Part shown: positions 52,676-61,364 of the stretch, in pieces
Numbering within the stretch: the stretch's first letter is position 1
How the letters are laid out: every line of letters begins with the position of its first letter
DNA from: Allomuricauda sp. CAU 1633
Lineage (GTDB): Bacteria > Bacteroidota > Bacteroidia > Flavobacteriales > Flavobacteriaceae
Direction of reading: 5' to 3'
NCBI RefSeq assembly: GCF_017313225.1
Contig: NZ_JAFLNE010000002.1
Coordinates: 186,001 to 250,000 of the forward strand
Length of the DNA: 64,000 nt
The notes under the pieces: model-generated
The model's database searches: none
The model's input: only the letters and a program-made list of their open reading frames with translations
What the model was told of the DNA's origin: nothing
Position numbers and translations under genes: made by a program

Positions 52676-52724
52676 GTTTCTCGACTCTGCCTGTCTGCCG
52701 ACATAGGCAGGCTCCAAATGACAG
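52676..52724. repeat. Second REP-like element, inverted relative to the first
   Basis: Read on the minus strand this begins CTGTCATT, like the copy at 52542, and ends GTCGAGAAAC, the usual edge of Flavobacteriia REP elements. Its middle contains a nested hairpin (CTGCC-GACATA-GGCAG, 52695-52710, with outer GCCTG/CAGGC). With the first copy it makes an inverted pair around ~110 bases. The 52529-52848 spacer has no other supported feature besides the promoters that must exist for the two divergent genes. Confidence 0.55.
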
Positions 52725-52848
52725 AAAAGGATGTCGCCTCTATCCCTAACGCGGTCGGCAAAGGTAACCATATCCATCAAAAGATAAAAAGTTTGCGCCA
52801 TCTGCCCAATACCCTTATTTTGGTCAACAATTATACCAAATCGGTTTT

Positions 52849-54054
52849 ATGAAATTCGGAATCATCAGGGAACGCAAAAATCCGCCAGACCGTAGAGTGG
52901 TCCTGTCCCCGGCAGAATGTCAAAATGTCCTTTCCTCATTTCCCAAAGCGGAAATTTTAGTCGAAACTTCACCCATTCGCGTATTTTCGGATGAAGAATA
53001 TGCCCAAAAGAACATTCCAGTTGTGGAAAATGTAAAAGATTGCGATGTCCTTCTTGGCGTAAAAGAAGTGCCTATTGATGCTTTGATTCCCAATAAAAAA
53101 TACTTCTTCTTTTCACATACCATAAAAAAGCAACCCTACAATCGTGATTTGTTGCGGGCCATTTTGGCCAAAAATATTGAACTGTACGACCATGAGGTCA
53201 TAACGGGTTCTAACGGCCAGCGTTTAGTGGCGTTTGGCCGTTATGCAGGAATTGTTGGGGCGTACAACGGAATACGAACCTATGGCCTAAAATATGACCT
53301 GTTTCAATTGCCAAAGGCCGAAACACTCAAAGACCAACAAGCCTTGATTGTCGAACTCCGAAAGATAAAACTGCCCAACATCAAGATTCTCCTTACCGGA
53401 AAGGGTAGGGTAGGCAACGGGGCCAAAGAAATGTTGGATGCCATGGGGCTGAGAAAAGTCAACGTAGCAGATTATTTAAAAGAGAAATTCTCAGAACCGG
53501 TGTATTGCCAAATCGATGCCTCCGAATACAACAAACGAAAAGATGGGGTGCGGGGCAACAAAGCTGATTTTTTTCAGAATCCACAAGAATACAAATCCAA
53601 TTTTTTCCGTTTTGCCCAAATGACTGATTTTTATATAGCCGGGCATTTTTATGGCGATGGTGCCCCCTATTTGTACACTCGCGAAGATGCCAAACATCCC
53701 GATTTTAAAATTAAAGTTGTGGCGGACATCAGTTGCGATATTGACGGTCCTGTGGCTACCACCATAAAACCCTCTACCATAGCCGACCCTATTTATGGGT
53801 ATGATCCTGAAACAGAAACGGAAACCGATTATAAAAACCAAGATGCCATAGCCGTTATGGCAGTGGATAACCTTCCCTGCGAGTTGCCCCGGGATGCCAG
53901 TGTTGGATTTGGAGAGGCCTTTACCAAACATGTAATCCCCGCTTTTTTCAATAATGATGCTGATGGTATTTTGGAACGGGCCAGAATGACACAAAATGGC
54001 AAATTGACAAAACGTTTTGCCTATTTACAGGACTATGTAAATGGGGATGAATAG
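52849..54054 (+). CDS. Alanine dehydrogenase/saccharopine dehydrogenase-like NAD(P)-dependent oxidoreductase
   Basis: A 401-residue cytoplasmic enzyme. The N-terminal domain (FGIIRERKNPPDRRVVLSP, then VKDCDVLLGVKEVP) is that of the alanine dehydrogenase/saccharopine dehydrogenase (LYS1) superfamily; the NAD-binding domain has ILLTGKGRVGNGAKEML, and VVADISCDIDGPVATTIKPS near the C-terminus is typical of LYS1-like proteins. It may act on an amino acid or opine-like substrate; exact activity is uncertain. The ATG overlaps no other supported gene. A divergent tmRNA lies 320 bases upstream. Confidence 0.87.
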   Translation: MKFGIIRERKNPPDRRVVLSPAECQNVLSSFPKAEILVETSPIRVFSDEEYAQKNIPVVENVKDCDVLLGVKEVPIDALIPNKKYFFFSHTIKKQPYNRDLLRAILAKNIELYDHEVITGSNGQRLVAFGRYAGIVGAYNGIRTYGLKYDLFQLPKAETLKDQQALIVELRKIKLPNIKILLTGKGRVGNGAKEMLDAMGLRKVNVADYLKEKFSEPVYCQIDASEYNKRKDGVRGNKADFFQNPQEYKSNFFRFAQMTDFYIAGHFYGDGAPYLYTREDAKHPDFKIKVVADISCDIDGPVATTIKPSTIADPIYGYDPETETETDYKNQDAIAVMAVDNLPCELPRDASVGFGEAFTKHVIPAFFNNDADGILERARMTQNGKLTKRFAYLQDYVNGDE

Positions 54055-54091
54055 CAGATTTGATCGATGTGGATAACTTAAATGTTATCAA

Positions 54092-54412
54092 TTGGTTATT
54101 TTTAGTATATTGTTCGTCCTATTCTTGTTGCACGTGAAATTCAATTGGGTAATTTCTGGAGAAAATGATCAGGCCGTCAAAAAGGCCTGTATTGATATGG
54201 AGTATCGATTGCGGCCAAAAATCACCAAGTTTCTGCTTAAAAAATTGGATGGTGATTTTAGCGGCGATTTTTCCAACTTTCATTTTGATGTTGATGTAAA
54301 AAACCATTGGGTCTGGATTTCCAAGAAAACCCCGCAACGTTTTATAGAAAAAATCAAGGCCGATTTTGACCAAGAAATCAACGGTGGGTCAACGCTGTTC
54401 TCCGTGGCCTAG
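54092..54412 (+). CDS. Small protein of unknown function, start uncertain
   Basis: An open frame of 106 codons with no ATG near its start: TTG at 54092 would add a hydrophobic N-terminus (VIFSILFVLFLLHV), while GTG at 54134 (MKFNWVISGENDQ) gives a 92-residue soluble protein. The charged body (DFSNFHFDVDVKNHWVWISKK, split here for length) looks genuinely coding. It follows the dehydrogenase by 37 bases and ends seven bases before a convergent gene. No family recognised. Confidence 0.6.
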   Translation: MVIFSILFVLFLLHVKFNWVISGENDQAVKKACIDMEYRLRPKITKFLLKKLDGDFSGDFSNFHFDVDVKNHWVWISKKTPQRFIEKIKADFDQEINGGSTLFSVA

Positions 54413-54419
54413 AACTCCC

Positions 54420-55532
54420 CTATTTTATTTTAACTTCCCAGGTTACCGTTGGATGTTGTTTTGGTGCAACATAAGCACCCAATGCCTTAAGGGTTAGATT
54501 GACTGATTTTAACGGTTCCAAAGTTTTAATTTGAAGTGTCTTTGTGCTTTCGGCAGGAACCGTAAAAACGGGAGAACTGGAATAGAAGGTGTAGGGCATC
54601 TGGTTCTCAAATATCAAATCACTGCTGGATACGTTTTTCAAGGTCACTTTTAAAATGGAGGTTTTATCGATGTATAAAGCTTCCTCAACCACAATGCAGG
54701 CCTTGAGCAAGGGCAACAAATTTTCCTCTTTTCCCACCAAAAGTGAATTAAAAACGGCGACAGTTTTTCCAGCGAACAAGGCTTCTTTCAGTGATGATTC
54801 TGTTTTTTCCTTTGCAAACACCAATGTAATGGGCCTGTCATGCCCTTTTTCAACATAATCCCAATCAATAAGGCCATGAATGTCGCTGGTTCCCAAGATG
54901 GTGAGGTTGTTTTCCAAGGCAATGGCCAAGGATTCTTCGGCATAATCTCCTGTATTGATGACCTCAATACCATGTAACTCTCCATTTTTGATACGTTCTT
55001 TTTGAAAATCACTTAAAACAGGAGTCCCTTTGGGTGATTGGGCATACCATGCAGGGTGGTTCCAAAAGATAAATCCACCTTGTTTTTTGGCTTCAGCAAA
55101 AACGGGTTCGGCCTTTTCATTCAAAAGCTTGTTGGCATCCTGAATAAAAACGGCATTGTTGTGACCCATGGGAGCACCTCTTGTAATTTCAGAACCATGG
55201 ACAATCAAAAGGTCATGATCTTTAGCTTCCGCCAAGGCAAGATTAAAGGAACGGTTTCTGTCTGGGTGTGGGATATCTGAAGCATGGGGTTGATATTCCA
55301 AATGTTCTGTAAGTGAAATCACATCCAAATTATCCCTCAAGGCCTCCATAACTCGAATTGTTGGCCATACATTTCCATCCGAGAAAACAGTATGCTGGTG
55401 CAAATCAGTCTTTAAGGTTTTGTAACCAGGAATATCAGGGAAGGTAATGACCCTGGAACTGGTATGGGAATGCTCTTGGGCAAAAATCAAGCTTGAGACG
55501 AAAAGCAAAAGGAGAAACGGTTGGAATTTCAT
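54420..55532 (-). CDS. PHP-domain phosphoesterase, Sb-PDE-like, exported
   Basis: ATG 55532 gives a signal peptide (FQPFLLLLFVSSLIFAQ); an upstream in-frame ATG at 55568 is less likely. The 370-residue protein has the PHP metal motif DLHQHTVFSDG (about residue 45), followed by LTEHLEYQP, VHGSEITRGAPMGHNN, FWNHPAW and GTSDIHG, which together build the trinuclear metal site. A small C-terminal beta domain follows. Database names for this group are Sb-PDE or histidinol-phosphatase-like phosphodiesterase; physiological substrate unknown. Single gene, convergent to the small protein at 54092. Confidence 0.85.
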   Translation of the reverse strand: MKFQPFLLLLFVSSLIFAQEHSHTSSRVITFPDIPGYKTLKTDLHQHTVFSDGNVWPTIRVMEALRDNLDVISLTEHLEYQPHASDIPHPDRNRSFNLALAEAKDHDLLIVHGSEITRGAPMGHNNAVFIQDANKLLNEKAEPVFAEAKKQGGFIFWNHPAWYAQSPKGTPVLSDFQKERIKNGELHGIEVINTGDYAEESLAIALENNLTILGTSDIHGLIDWDYVEKGHDRPITLVFAKEKTESSLKEALFAGKTVAVFNSLLVGKEENLLPLLKACIVVEEALYIDKTSILKVTLKNVSSSDLIFENQMPYTFYSSSPVFTVPAESTKTLQIKTLEPLKSVNLTLKALGAYVAPKQHPTVTWEVKIK

Positions 55533-55641
55533 GGTTGTGGTTTTTTCAAATGTATGAAATGCCATCAAATCGTTTGATTAAGAAATGGTAAACAATAAAA
55601 GAAGATACTGCACTGAATGAGTCAGAGCAGTATTTCAGCGC

Positions 55642-56997
55642 TTAGTTATCTTGCAGACCAGACCAATCAATTTTTCTTGAGGTAAACATAATGGTGGATA
55701 GGATGACAAAAAGGCCAATGCTCCCTACCAAAAGGGCATAATCTTCGAGTTGAATAATCACAAAAATGAAGGAATACAATCCTAACATGGAACCCAAAAT
55801 CAACAAGGTGAATTTGGGGTTTTTCAATATGGACCTTGAGTAAACGGTTATCAATGAGACTACGGAAATACCTGAAACAAGATAGGCGAACAGGTAATTT
55901 TTATGTTCGGAGATTGAAATCAACAGGGTATAAAACAACACCAAGGCCAGCCCGATCATAAGGTATTGAAATGGGTGAATGGCAATTTTACTGCTGATTT
56001 GGATTAGCAGAAATACTAAAAGTGTCAACCCAATGATCATAAAACCATATTTGCTGGTACGTTCCGTTTTTTGGTAATCGTCCACAGGAACCAAGAATTC
56101 GGTTCCAAACGCAAACTCAGAAAGATCGGGAAGTTGGTCAAAAAATACTTGGCCAAATCTTCTGTTGGTTTCCAAGACCTTCCATTTTGCCGTAAATCCT
56201 TGGTCTGTAATTTCCTTTCCTTCGGTATCGGGGAGATAGTTTCCATTAAAACTGGGGGAGTGCCAATTGGATTGCATGAAAACCAAAGTTTCTTTGCCAA
56301 TGGGAATGAACTGCAGTGTATTGCTCCCATTAATGGTAATGTTCGATTGAAAATCCATGGAATTTTTCTGAATTCCGTCAAGGTTTTCGATAAAACCGGA
56401 CTCCAAGGTATTCATGAAATTGTTGTCAAATTTTGGATTGAGCACATAGTCTTGCCCACCGAGTTTAACCTTTACGGTATTTCGGATGCCCTTTAGGTTG
56501 CTCACTTGAAACAAAACCGTGGCCTTTTTCCATAAAATATCTTCATCCGCTACTTCCTTTTCTGATAAATCTGGGGCTACAAATTCACCTTTAATATTGG
56601 ATTCAGAGTTGAAAACAACCGATTCATAAATCCCCCTTTCTAAAGATTGTGTGGTAGCCTTAGATTGAATGTCTAATGTTTTGGGAAAGAAATAGGCATC
56701 TCGGCGAACGGCCTTTTTTGCTTTCAGATACGTATTGGTTTCTTCGTTGAAAATGGTCTCTTCATGATATTCGTGATAGGGAATCTTGAGTATGGGGCCA
56801 TTTATGATGACCGAACCACCCCATTTAGAGTTGATTTCTTGAACCACTTCATATTGTCTTGACTCTCGCTCCCGAATTAAATCCTTGATGAATGCCAGAG
56901 GGATCAATAGGATAAGGATTAAAAACCCGACCGTAATCATTTTTACTGAGATGGAATTCCGTAGCCAGTTTCCGAATTTTTGTTTTTGTATTGACAT
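55642..56997 (-). CDS. creD: CreD-family inner membrane protein
   Basis: A 451-residue membrane protein with one N-terminal membrane helix (ITVGFLILILLIPLAFI), a ~270-residue periplasmic domain (GGSVIINGPILKIPYHEY, QFIPIGKETLVFMQSNWHSPSF) and five or six C-terminal helices (GFMIIGLTLLVFLLIQ to LLVGSIGLFVILSTIMF). This matches CreD (inner membrane protein induced by CreBC in enterobacteria), whose role in envelope integrity is not well understood. In Bacteroidetes it is commonly beside a winged-helix regulator, as here. A palindromic operator lies in its promoter. Confidence 0.92.
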   Translation of the reverse strand: MSIQKQKFGNWLRNSISVKMITVGFLILILLIPLAFIKDLIRERESRQYEVVQEINSKWGGSVIINGPILKIPYHEYHEETIFNEETNTYLKAKKAVRRDAYFFPKTLDIQSKATTQSLERGIYESVVFNSESNIKGEFVAPDLSEKEVADEDILWKKATVLFQVSNLKGIRNTVKVKLGGQDYVLNPKFDNNFMNTLESGFIENLDGIQKNSMDFQSNITINGSNTLQFIPIGKETLVFMQSNWHSPSFNGNYLPDTEGKEITDQGFTAKWKVLETNRRFGQVFFDQLPDLSEFAFGTEFLVPVDDYQKTERTSKYGFMIIGLTLLVFLLIQISSKIAIHPFQYLMIGLALVLFYTLLISISEHKNYLFAYLVSGISVVSLITVYSRSILKNPKFTLLILGSMLGLYSFIFVIIQLEDYALLVGSIGLFVILSTIMFTSRKIDWSGLQDN

Positions 56998-57015
56998 GAT
57001 ATTTAATTTTAAAGT

Positions 57016-57032
57016 ACTTTGAATTTCAAAGT
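57016..57032 (-). promoter_or_regulatory. Palindromic operator upstream of creD
   Basis: ACTTTGAA-T-TTCAAAGT, a perfect 8-bp inverted repeat around one base, preceded by TTTTAAAGT. The same 17-mer apart from the central base occurs at 57963-57979 before the first gene of the set. A TCACTTTG box close to the -7 consensus overlaps it on the minus strand. It is the likely binding site of the winged-helix protein encoded between the two copies. Confidence 0.8.
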
Positions 57033-57047
57033 GAATTGATAAAAAAA

Positions 57048-57344
57048 TTATTCCTGGGATTTAATAAGATGCTCCAGGGCATCGATATGTTTTTTGAAAG
57101 CTTGTTTTCCGCTTTGGGTGATCACATACTTTGTATTTGGTTTTTTTCCAATGAACGACTTTTGAATGGTAATGTATTTGGCTTTTTCCAAGGTTTTGGA
57201 ATGGCTGGACAGATTTCCATCGGTAACATCCAGTAGCTCCTTAAGTTGGTTAAAGTCAACCTCCTCATTCACCATAAGAATGGACATAATGCCCAAACGT
57301 ATTCGATGGTCGAACAACTTGTTTATGTTATCAATGAGCCCCAT
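57048..57344 (-). CDS. Winged-helix transcriptional regulator
   Basis: A 98-residue protein that is one winged-helix domain: helices from NKLFDHRIRLGIMSILMV, a recognition helix in TDGNLSSHSKTLEK and a wing in YITIQKSFIGKKPNTKYVIT. The type is known from Bacteroidetes operons with CreD and a small membrane protein. The start lies one base after the stop of the upstream membrane gene, so both are translated together. It probably represses through the two palindromes at 57016 and 57963; the signal is unknown. Confidence 0.92.
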   Translation of the reverse strand: MGLIDNINKLFDHRIRLGIMSILMVNEEVDFNQLKELLDVTDGNLSSHSKTLEKAKYITIQKSFIGKKPNTKYVITQSGKQAFKKHIDALEHLIKSQE

Positions 57345-57345
57345 G

Positions 57346-57954
57346 TTATGCTTTCCTTTCCTTCAAATGCATCATACTTCCGTAAATGATGTGCAAAATA
57401 CCGAAACCTACTACCCAAAACCAAAATCCATATCCTGGAAAAGCGGCACAAATGAGTCCCAATATAATTTGGGCGTATCCAAGATATTTTACATTTCCGA
57501 TGGTATATTTTGAGGCATTGACCAACGCTAAGCCATAAAAAATCAGCATTAAGGATGCGGTGAGACCGTAGTGTTGGCTTGTTAGTTTAATTAGGATATA
57601 GATGCCCCCGGTGACAAGCGGTACAAAAAAATTCACCAAAAGCCGTTTTGTGGTCTCGTCCCAAACTTTCTCTTCGTTTTTTTTCGCTTTTCGTGTAGTG
57701 AGCATATAGGCCGTAACAAAGCTCAGTACTGCCACAGCAATAAGGATAGCAACTAAAATTTTAAAGTTCCAGCTATGCAAGGTGATATACGCATTGGGTT
57801 CTGGGCGTAGAAAAAAATATGCGACACTGGCACCCACTATGGCATATACTCCAGCTAAAATCCCAGAAAGACCACTAAGAGAAATAAAGCGCGATGAACG
57901 ATTCATCAAATCTTTGATTTGGGAAATATCGTCCAAGTATTTTTTTGAATCCAT
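57346..57954 (-). CDS. Membrane protein of creD-regulator operon
   Basis: A 202-residue protein with a short basic N-terminus and five or six hydrophobic helices (LSGILAGVYAIVGASVAYFF, FKILVAILIAVAVLSFVTAY, TGGIYILIKL, ASLMLIFYGLALVNA, GLICAAFPGYGFWFWVVGFG). No enzyme motif is visible. It is the first gene of the set with the regulator and creD, preceded directly by the operator/promoter at 57963. Function unknown. Confidence 0.85.
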   Translation of the reverse strand: MDSKKYLDDISQIKDLMNRSSRFISLSGLSGILAGVYAIVGASVAYFFLRPEPNAYITLHSWNFKILVAILIAVAVLSFVTAYMLTTRKAKKNEEKVWDETTKRLLVNFFVPLVTGGIYILIKLTSQHYGLTASLMLIFYGLALVNASKYTIGNVKYLGYAQIILGLICAAFPGYGFWFWVVGFGILHIIYGSMMHLKERKA

Positions 57955-57962
57955 TTTAAAGT

Positions 57963-57981
57963 ACTTTGAAATTCAAAGTTA
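57963..57981 (-). promoter_or_regulatory. Operator and overlapping promoter of the membrane protein/regulator operon
   Basis: ACTTTGAA-A-TTCAAAGT (57963-57979) is the second copy of the palindrome at 57016. On the minus strand the sequence TAACTTTG (57974-57981) is a full match to the TAnnTTTG -7 box, so the operator and the -7 element share bases. The start codon follows after about 20 bases. Confidence 0.82.
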
Positions 57982-58041
57982 AATTATTTTTTGAATCAAC
58001 CTAACTTTTTTTGAGCAAATGGATTTATTTTAGGGCTACCT

Positions 58042-58410
58042 ATGAATCCAGCCGAAGAGTACATCTTACATCAGAACGAACCTTTCAGGAGCATTTTGTT
58101 GCACCTAAGGGCTGTAATAGAAGCTGTTGTTCCTCATGTGGATATGAAGTATAAATGGGGCATCCCTTGTTTTTATGAGGGAAAACAGCCTATCTGCTAT
58201 CTAAATGTTTCCCAAAAAAAGAAATATGTGGATATTGCCTTTTGGAGTTCAGCCCACTTGACTCTTCATTTGGATAAGATGACGACCGAGAATAGAAAGG
58301 TTGTCAAATCACTGCGTTACCGTACCTTGGAAGAAATTGACGATGCGGTGCTTGTAGATGTGTTAAAGGAAGCCTATTCCCTTCGGGATAAGGGGTTTTA
58401 TAAGCATTAG
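58042..58410 (+). CDS. DUF1801-domain protein
   Basis: A 122-residue small cytoplasmic protein of the DUF1801 (YdhG/YdeI-like) group: EYILHQNEPFRSILLHLRAV, VDMKYKWGIPCFY, VDIAFWSSAHLTL. The family resembles frataxin/iron-related small folds in structure but its role is not established. It is transcribed away from the membrane-protein operon and its stop overlaps the convergent PepSY gene by four bases. Confidence 0.9.
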   Translation: MNPAEEYILHQNEPFRSILLHLRAVIEAVVPHVDMKYKWGIPCFYEGKQPICYLNVSQKKKYVDIAFWSSAHLTLHLDKMTTENRKVVKSLRYRTLEEIDDAVLVDVLKEAYSLRDKGFYKH

Positions 58411-59975
58411 CTTTTAGTCGGAGCGAACTCATTTCTGGATGAACTTAGTTTGAAGAAAGCGACCCAGAGTGAAACCATGCCCAAAATCACCCAAAGCAAA
58501 TCTACCAAGAAAATCTGTTGTTGTCCGTTGGCATAGGCAACCCACATCCAATTTCCAGATGCAATACCATTTGCAATGGGAATCATAAGTCCCAAAATTC
58601 CACCAGAGATCAAGGTCCATTTGTTAGTAAAGGCAATATCCTTTTTAAGGATAAAGAATATGGTTGTCACCAACCAAATGGGGAAATAGGTTTGGTATAG
58701 GAAGCCCATGTTCACTTCTGGAGCAAACTTTACAATGATGAATTCCAAAGCGGTAACAGGAAGCAAGCTTAAACAAATGGCCATATACCAATTGGCCACT
58801 TGATAATTAAATTTTCTGCGTTTATCGGGGATATTCTTTTTGTCGCGGGCCACCAACCATATCATAATTCCGGATAGGATTACAAAACAAGAAATCAGTC
58901 CCAAAATAAAAGAGATAACCCGAAGGCCATACCCGGCATAATCGCCAAAATGTAGTCGGAACATCATATTCTTAACTCCATCCAAATACGAATTGTTGGT
59001 CATGGGCACTTTTTCTTCCACGATAGAGCCATCGGCCATTTTGTAAATGCGATGTCCCAGCCCGTTCAGTTTGGAGGAATATCCCAAATATCCGCTTATG
59101 GCCACGTGCATATTGGTATCTCCATAATTGAAGATATGGGCTTCGGTAACTCTAAAATCTGGCCAATCTTTTTTGGTCTCGGTAATCAAAGGATCAATGG
59201 CAATGGTTTTATCCAATTTTTCATACTGATAGGCATAGATCGGATGGTTGTATTCCAAATCTTCATATAACTTGTTCTGGTCGCCATCATATAAACCCAA
59301 TACCAAGGGTGCCACTAAAATGCCTTTCAACAAAAAGAAGGCCCCGGTAACGGCATATACAAATTGAAAAGGAAACCCAATGACACCCAGAGCCGTGTGG
59401 GCATCGGTCCATATGGTCTTTAATTTGGCCCAAGGTCTAAATGTGTAAAAGTTGGAAACAATCTTGTCCCAATGCACCAAGATTCCTGTAATGATGGCAA
59501 AGAGAAAAAAGAAAGCTACAAATCCAGATAAATAGCGACCATAGGGGTAGGGGATTTGATCTAAAAAATGCAGTCTGTATAAAAACTCGCCCAAATGGTA
59601 GGAGTCTGCATAGGTTCCAGTAGTTTTCTCTTTGGTGTCCAAATAGAAAAAAGTACGCGTCTTGTCCTCTTCAGGAGCCAACGAGTCCATGGACGCGCCA
59701 AGGCTGATGTTTACCCTTTGCTCGTTGAAATAATGACTGATTTCAACATCTCTTCCATGTAGGTTATGGTTTTTGGAAATATCACTCAAATATTCATCCA
59801 TGCTGCCCACTATCGCATCTTGTTGCGATGTTTGGTGGCCGCGTTGCCAATTGGCAATTTCATCCCTAAAAAATGAAAAAGAGCCAGTAAAAAATATCAC
59901 ATAAAGGGCTACGCTGATGACAATGCCACTTACGGTGTGGGTATGGAACAGGATGTTGTAGAAACGATTTCCCAT
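58407..59975 (-). CDS. PepSY-associated membrane protein, probable siderophore/ferric reductase
   Basis: The frame is open from 60071, overlapping the upstream gene, but ATG 59975, five bases after that gene's stop, is the likely start. The 522-residue protein begins FHTHTVSGIVISVALYVIFF, the PepSY-TM first helix with conserved His, followed by periplasmic PepSY loops and further helices (GFVAFFFLFAIITGILVHWD, FVYAVTGAFFLLKGILV, SFILGLISCFVILSGIMIW). His residues in the helices fit haem ligands, as in PiuB/FoxB-type reductases that free iron from siderophores in the periplasm. It is the last gene of the TonB-receptor operon. Confidence 0.9.
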   Translation of the reverse strand: MGNRFYNILFHTHTVSGIVISVALYVIFFTGSFSFFRDEIANWQRGHQTSQQDAIVGSMDEYLSDISKNHNLHGRDVEISHYFNEQRVNISLGASMDSLAPEEDKTRTFFYLDTKEKTTGTYADSYHLGEFLYRLHFLDQIPYPYGRYLSGFVAFFFLFAIITGILVHWDKIVSNFYTFRPWAKLKTIWTDAHTALGVIGFPFQFVYAVTGAFFLLKGILVAPLVLGLYDGDQNKLYEDLEYNHPIYAYQYEKLDKTIAIDPLITETKKDWPDFRVTEAHIFNYGDTNMHVAISGYLGYSSKLNGLGHRIYKMADGSIVEEKVPMTNNSYLDGVKNMMFRLHFGDYAGYGLRVISFILGLISCFVILSGIMIWLVARDKKNIPDKRRKFNYQVANWYMAICLSLLPVTALEFIIVKFAPEVNMGFLYQTYFPIWLVTTIFFILKKDIAFTNKWTLISGGILGLMIPIANGIASGNWMWVAYANGQQQIFLVDLLWVILGMVSLWVAFFKLSSSRNEFAPTKS

Positions 59976-59979
59976 AAGG

Positions 59980-60279
59980 TCAAATGATTGGGTTGGTTTG
60001 GTTACCGAAATAGAAAATAACCCCCAGTACCACCGATGCCAAAAGATAGATGCCCCACATCTTCCAGCCATTTTTCCCCAAAAAGGCTACTACCATTAAT
60101 ATGGCCCAAAGGATAAAGGCAGAAAATGTGCTGGTAATGATCACTGCTACGTGGTTGAACCAAGTGGCCAAAGCCATATGGAACATAACTGCAACCATTA
60201 ATCCACCCAAAATGGCAGCACTTATTTTGGCAAAACGTTGCCAAGGTGATGGAGTGAGGTATTTTTTGTTAGCAGGCAT
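59980..60279 (-). CDS. Small membrane protein of iron-uptake operon (DUF3649-like)
   Basis: A 99-residue protein with three hydrophobic helices (AILGGLMVAVMFHMALA, IITSTFSAFILWAILMVVAF, WGIYLLASVVLGVIFYFG). Size, topology and place before the PepSY reductase match the DUF3649-type proteins found in proteobacterial siderophore operons. Not identified by a signature motif. Four bases separate it from the gene above. Confidence 0.72.
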   Translation of the reverse strand: MPANKKYLTPSPWQRFAKISAAILGGLMVAVMFHMALATWFNHVAVIITSTFSAFILWAILMVVAFLGKNGWKMWGIYLLASVVLGVIFYFGNQTNPII

Positions 60280-60283
60280 ACGG

Positions 60284-60616
60284 CTAAAACATAAAGATTT
60301 CGTAAATCAGAAAAAGGGCGAGTACTGTACCAACAGATGTAAAGGATAGTAATCGCAAAGGGGCCAATAAGACAACCAAACTGGCTACGGTCATAAGGAG
60401 GATGAAAAAGGTAAATACCCCTGAACCTAATCCCCATAACCAAATACTAAGCCCTAATGAAATTATCAAAAGGGCCAAGCCAAGGTATTGTGATGTAGAG
60501 CGATGGTCAGCTACCCATTTTTCAAAACCCATGACCCCAACGTCAGCCATCTTTTTTGAAGTGCTATACAAGAGGTAAAAAGCGATGAAAACCAAAAGTG
60601 AGATTAGGGTGACCAT
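60284..60616 (-). CDS. Small membrane protein of iron-uptake operon (DUF3325-like)
   Basis: A 110-residue protein with three or four helices (LISLLVFIAFYLLYST, YLGLALLIISLGLSIWLW, FFILLMTVASLVVLLAPL). The motif ADHRSTSQYLG is reminiscent of DUF3325-type partners of PepSY proteins. It is likely a subunit or assembly helper of the reductase. Four bases before the next gene. Confidence 0.72.
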   Translation of the reverse strand: MVTLISLLVFIAFYLLYSTSKKMADVGVMGFEKWVADHRSTSQYLGLALLIISLGLSIWLWGLGSGVFTFFILLMTVASLVVLLAPLRLLSFTSVGTVLALFLIYEIFMF

Positions 60617-60630
60617 AATTTTTCTCCGTA

Positions 60631-61353
60631 TTATTTAATGCAATAGGTGGCGCAATGCCAGATAAATTGATAATCTTCCCCGTTGTAGGTGCCCGGCACC
60701 TCTTCTTTTGTAGTGGTTTCTACAATGTATTTGGTATCCCAAGGCAGGGCAAAGGACACTTCGCCGTTTTCATCGGTATGCAAGGTTTTGGACCAAAGGT
60801 CTGCCACATATACTTGAAGTTCGTTTTCGGCCAAAGGTTTCCCTTTATAGAGCACTTGAAGCTTTACATCGCCATTGTTATTTGCCAATTGTTTTACCAC
60901 TATCCCTTCTGGGTTGGCGACTTGGGTATCGCCATCAGTATTTCCAACTTGTACCTTTGCTGTGGAGTGGTAATGTGTTTTAAAAATGCCAAAATCGTAT
61001 TGGGTGTAATCAATCACATCAATTTCATTGTTGTTCATTACAACCGTATAGATTCCATTTTTTTCGGGAGTGAAGTAGGCCAAATAATGGTCTTCTTTTG
61101 CAGTGGTTTTAAGTTCGGTCTTTGTGCCATCAGGAGCAATGACCCAAAGTTTAAATTTGGATACAGAAGGAAAAGCTTCGCCATCCACTTTTTCAATAAC
61201 ACCGTAGGTGTATTCACCAAAATGCACTTTTACTTCGTGTTGTTGTCCCAATTTTCCATTTCCATTGGTTTCCAACCACAAATAATGGGCGTTTGCTGAG
61301 ATAGCTCCCAACAAAATGAGCGCTAAGGATAAAAGTTTTGTTTTCATGGTCAT
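60631..61353 (-). CDS. DUF4198 (NikM-like) periplasmic metal-uptake protein
   Basis: A 240-residue exported protein (signal LLSLALILLGAISANA; ATG 61353, with 61347 also possible) followed by HYLWLETNGNGKLGQQ, the family's start motif where a His near the mature N-terminus can bind metal. Beta-sandwich segments follow (VKVHFGEYTYG, YFTPEKNGIYTVVMN, GEVSFALPWDTKYIVET), ending HCATYCIK with His and two Cys. DUF4198 proteins accompany metal and siderophore receptors. Between the receptor and this gene is a hairpin at 61365-61390. Confidence 0.88.
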   Translation of the reverse strand: MTMKTKLLSLALILLGAISANAHYLWLETNGNGKLGQQHEVKVHFGEYTYGVIEKVDGEAFPSVSKFKLWVIAPDGTKTELKTTAKEDHYLAYFTPEKNGIYTVVMNNNEIDVIDYTQYDFGIFKTHYHSTAKVQVGNTDGDTQVANPEGIVVKQLANNNGDVKLQVLYKGKPLAENELQVYVADLWSKTLHTDENGEVSFALPWDTKYIVETTTKEEVPGTYNGEDYQFIWHCATYCIK

Positions 61354-61364
61354 TTAATTTGAAA

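Noticed and set aside
52610..52852. 80-codon frame between tmRNA and the dehydrogenase
   Set aside because: It runs through a REP-like repeat and the promoter of the next gene, and its product shows no coding character.
60655..61299. 214-codon plus-strand frame opposite the DUF4198-like gene
   Set aside because: The minus-strand gene has a signal peptide, family motifs and fits its operon; the plus frame is Phe/Ile/Cys-rich shadow sequence.
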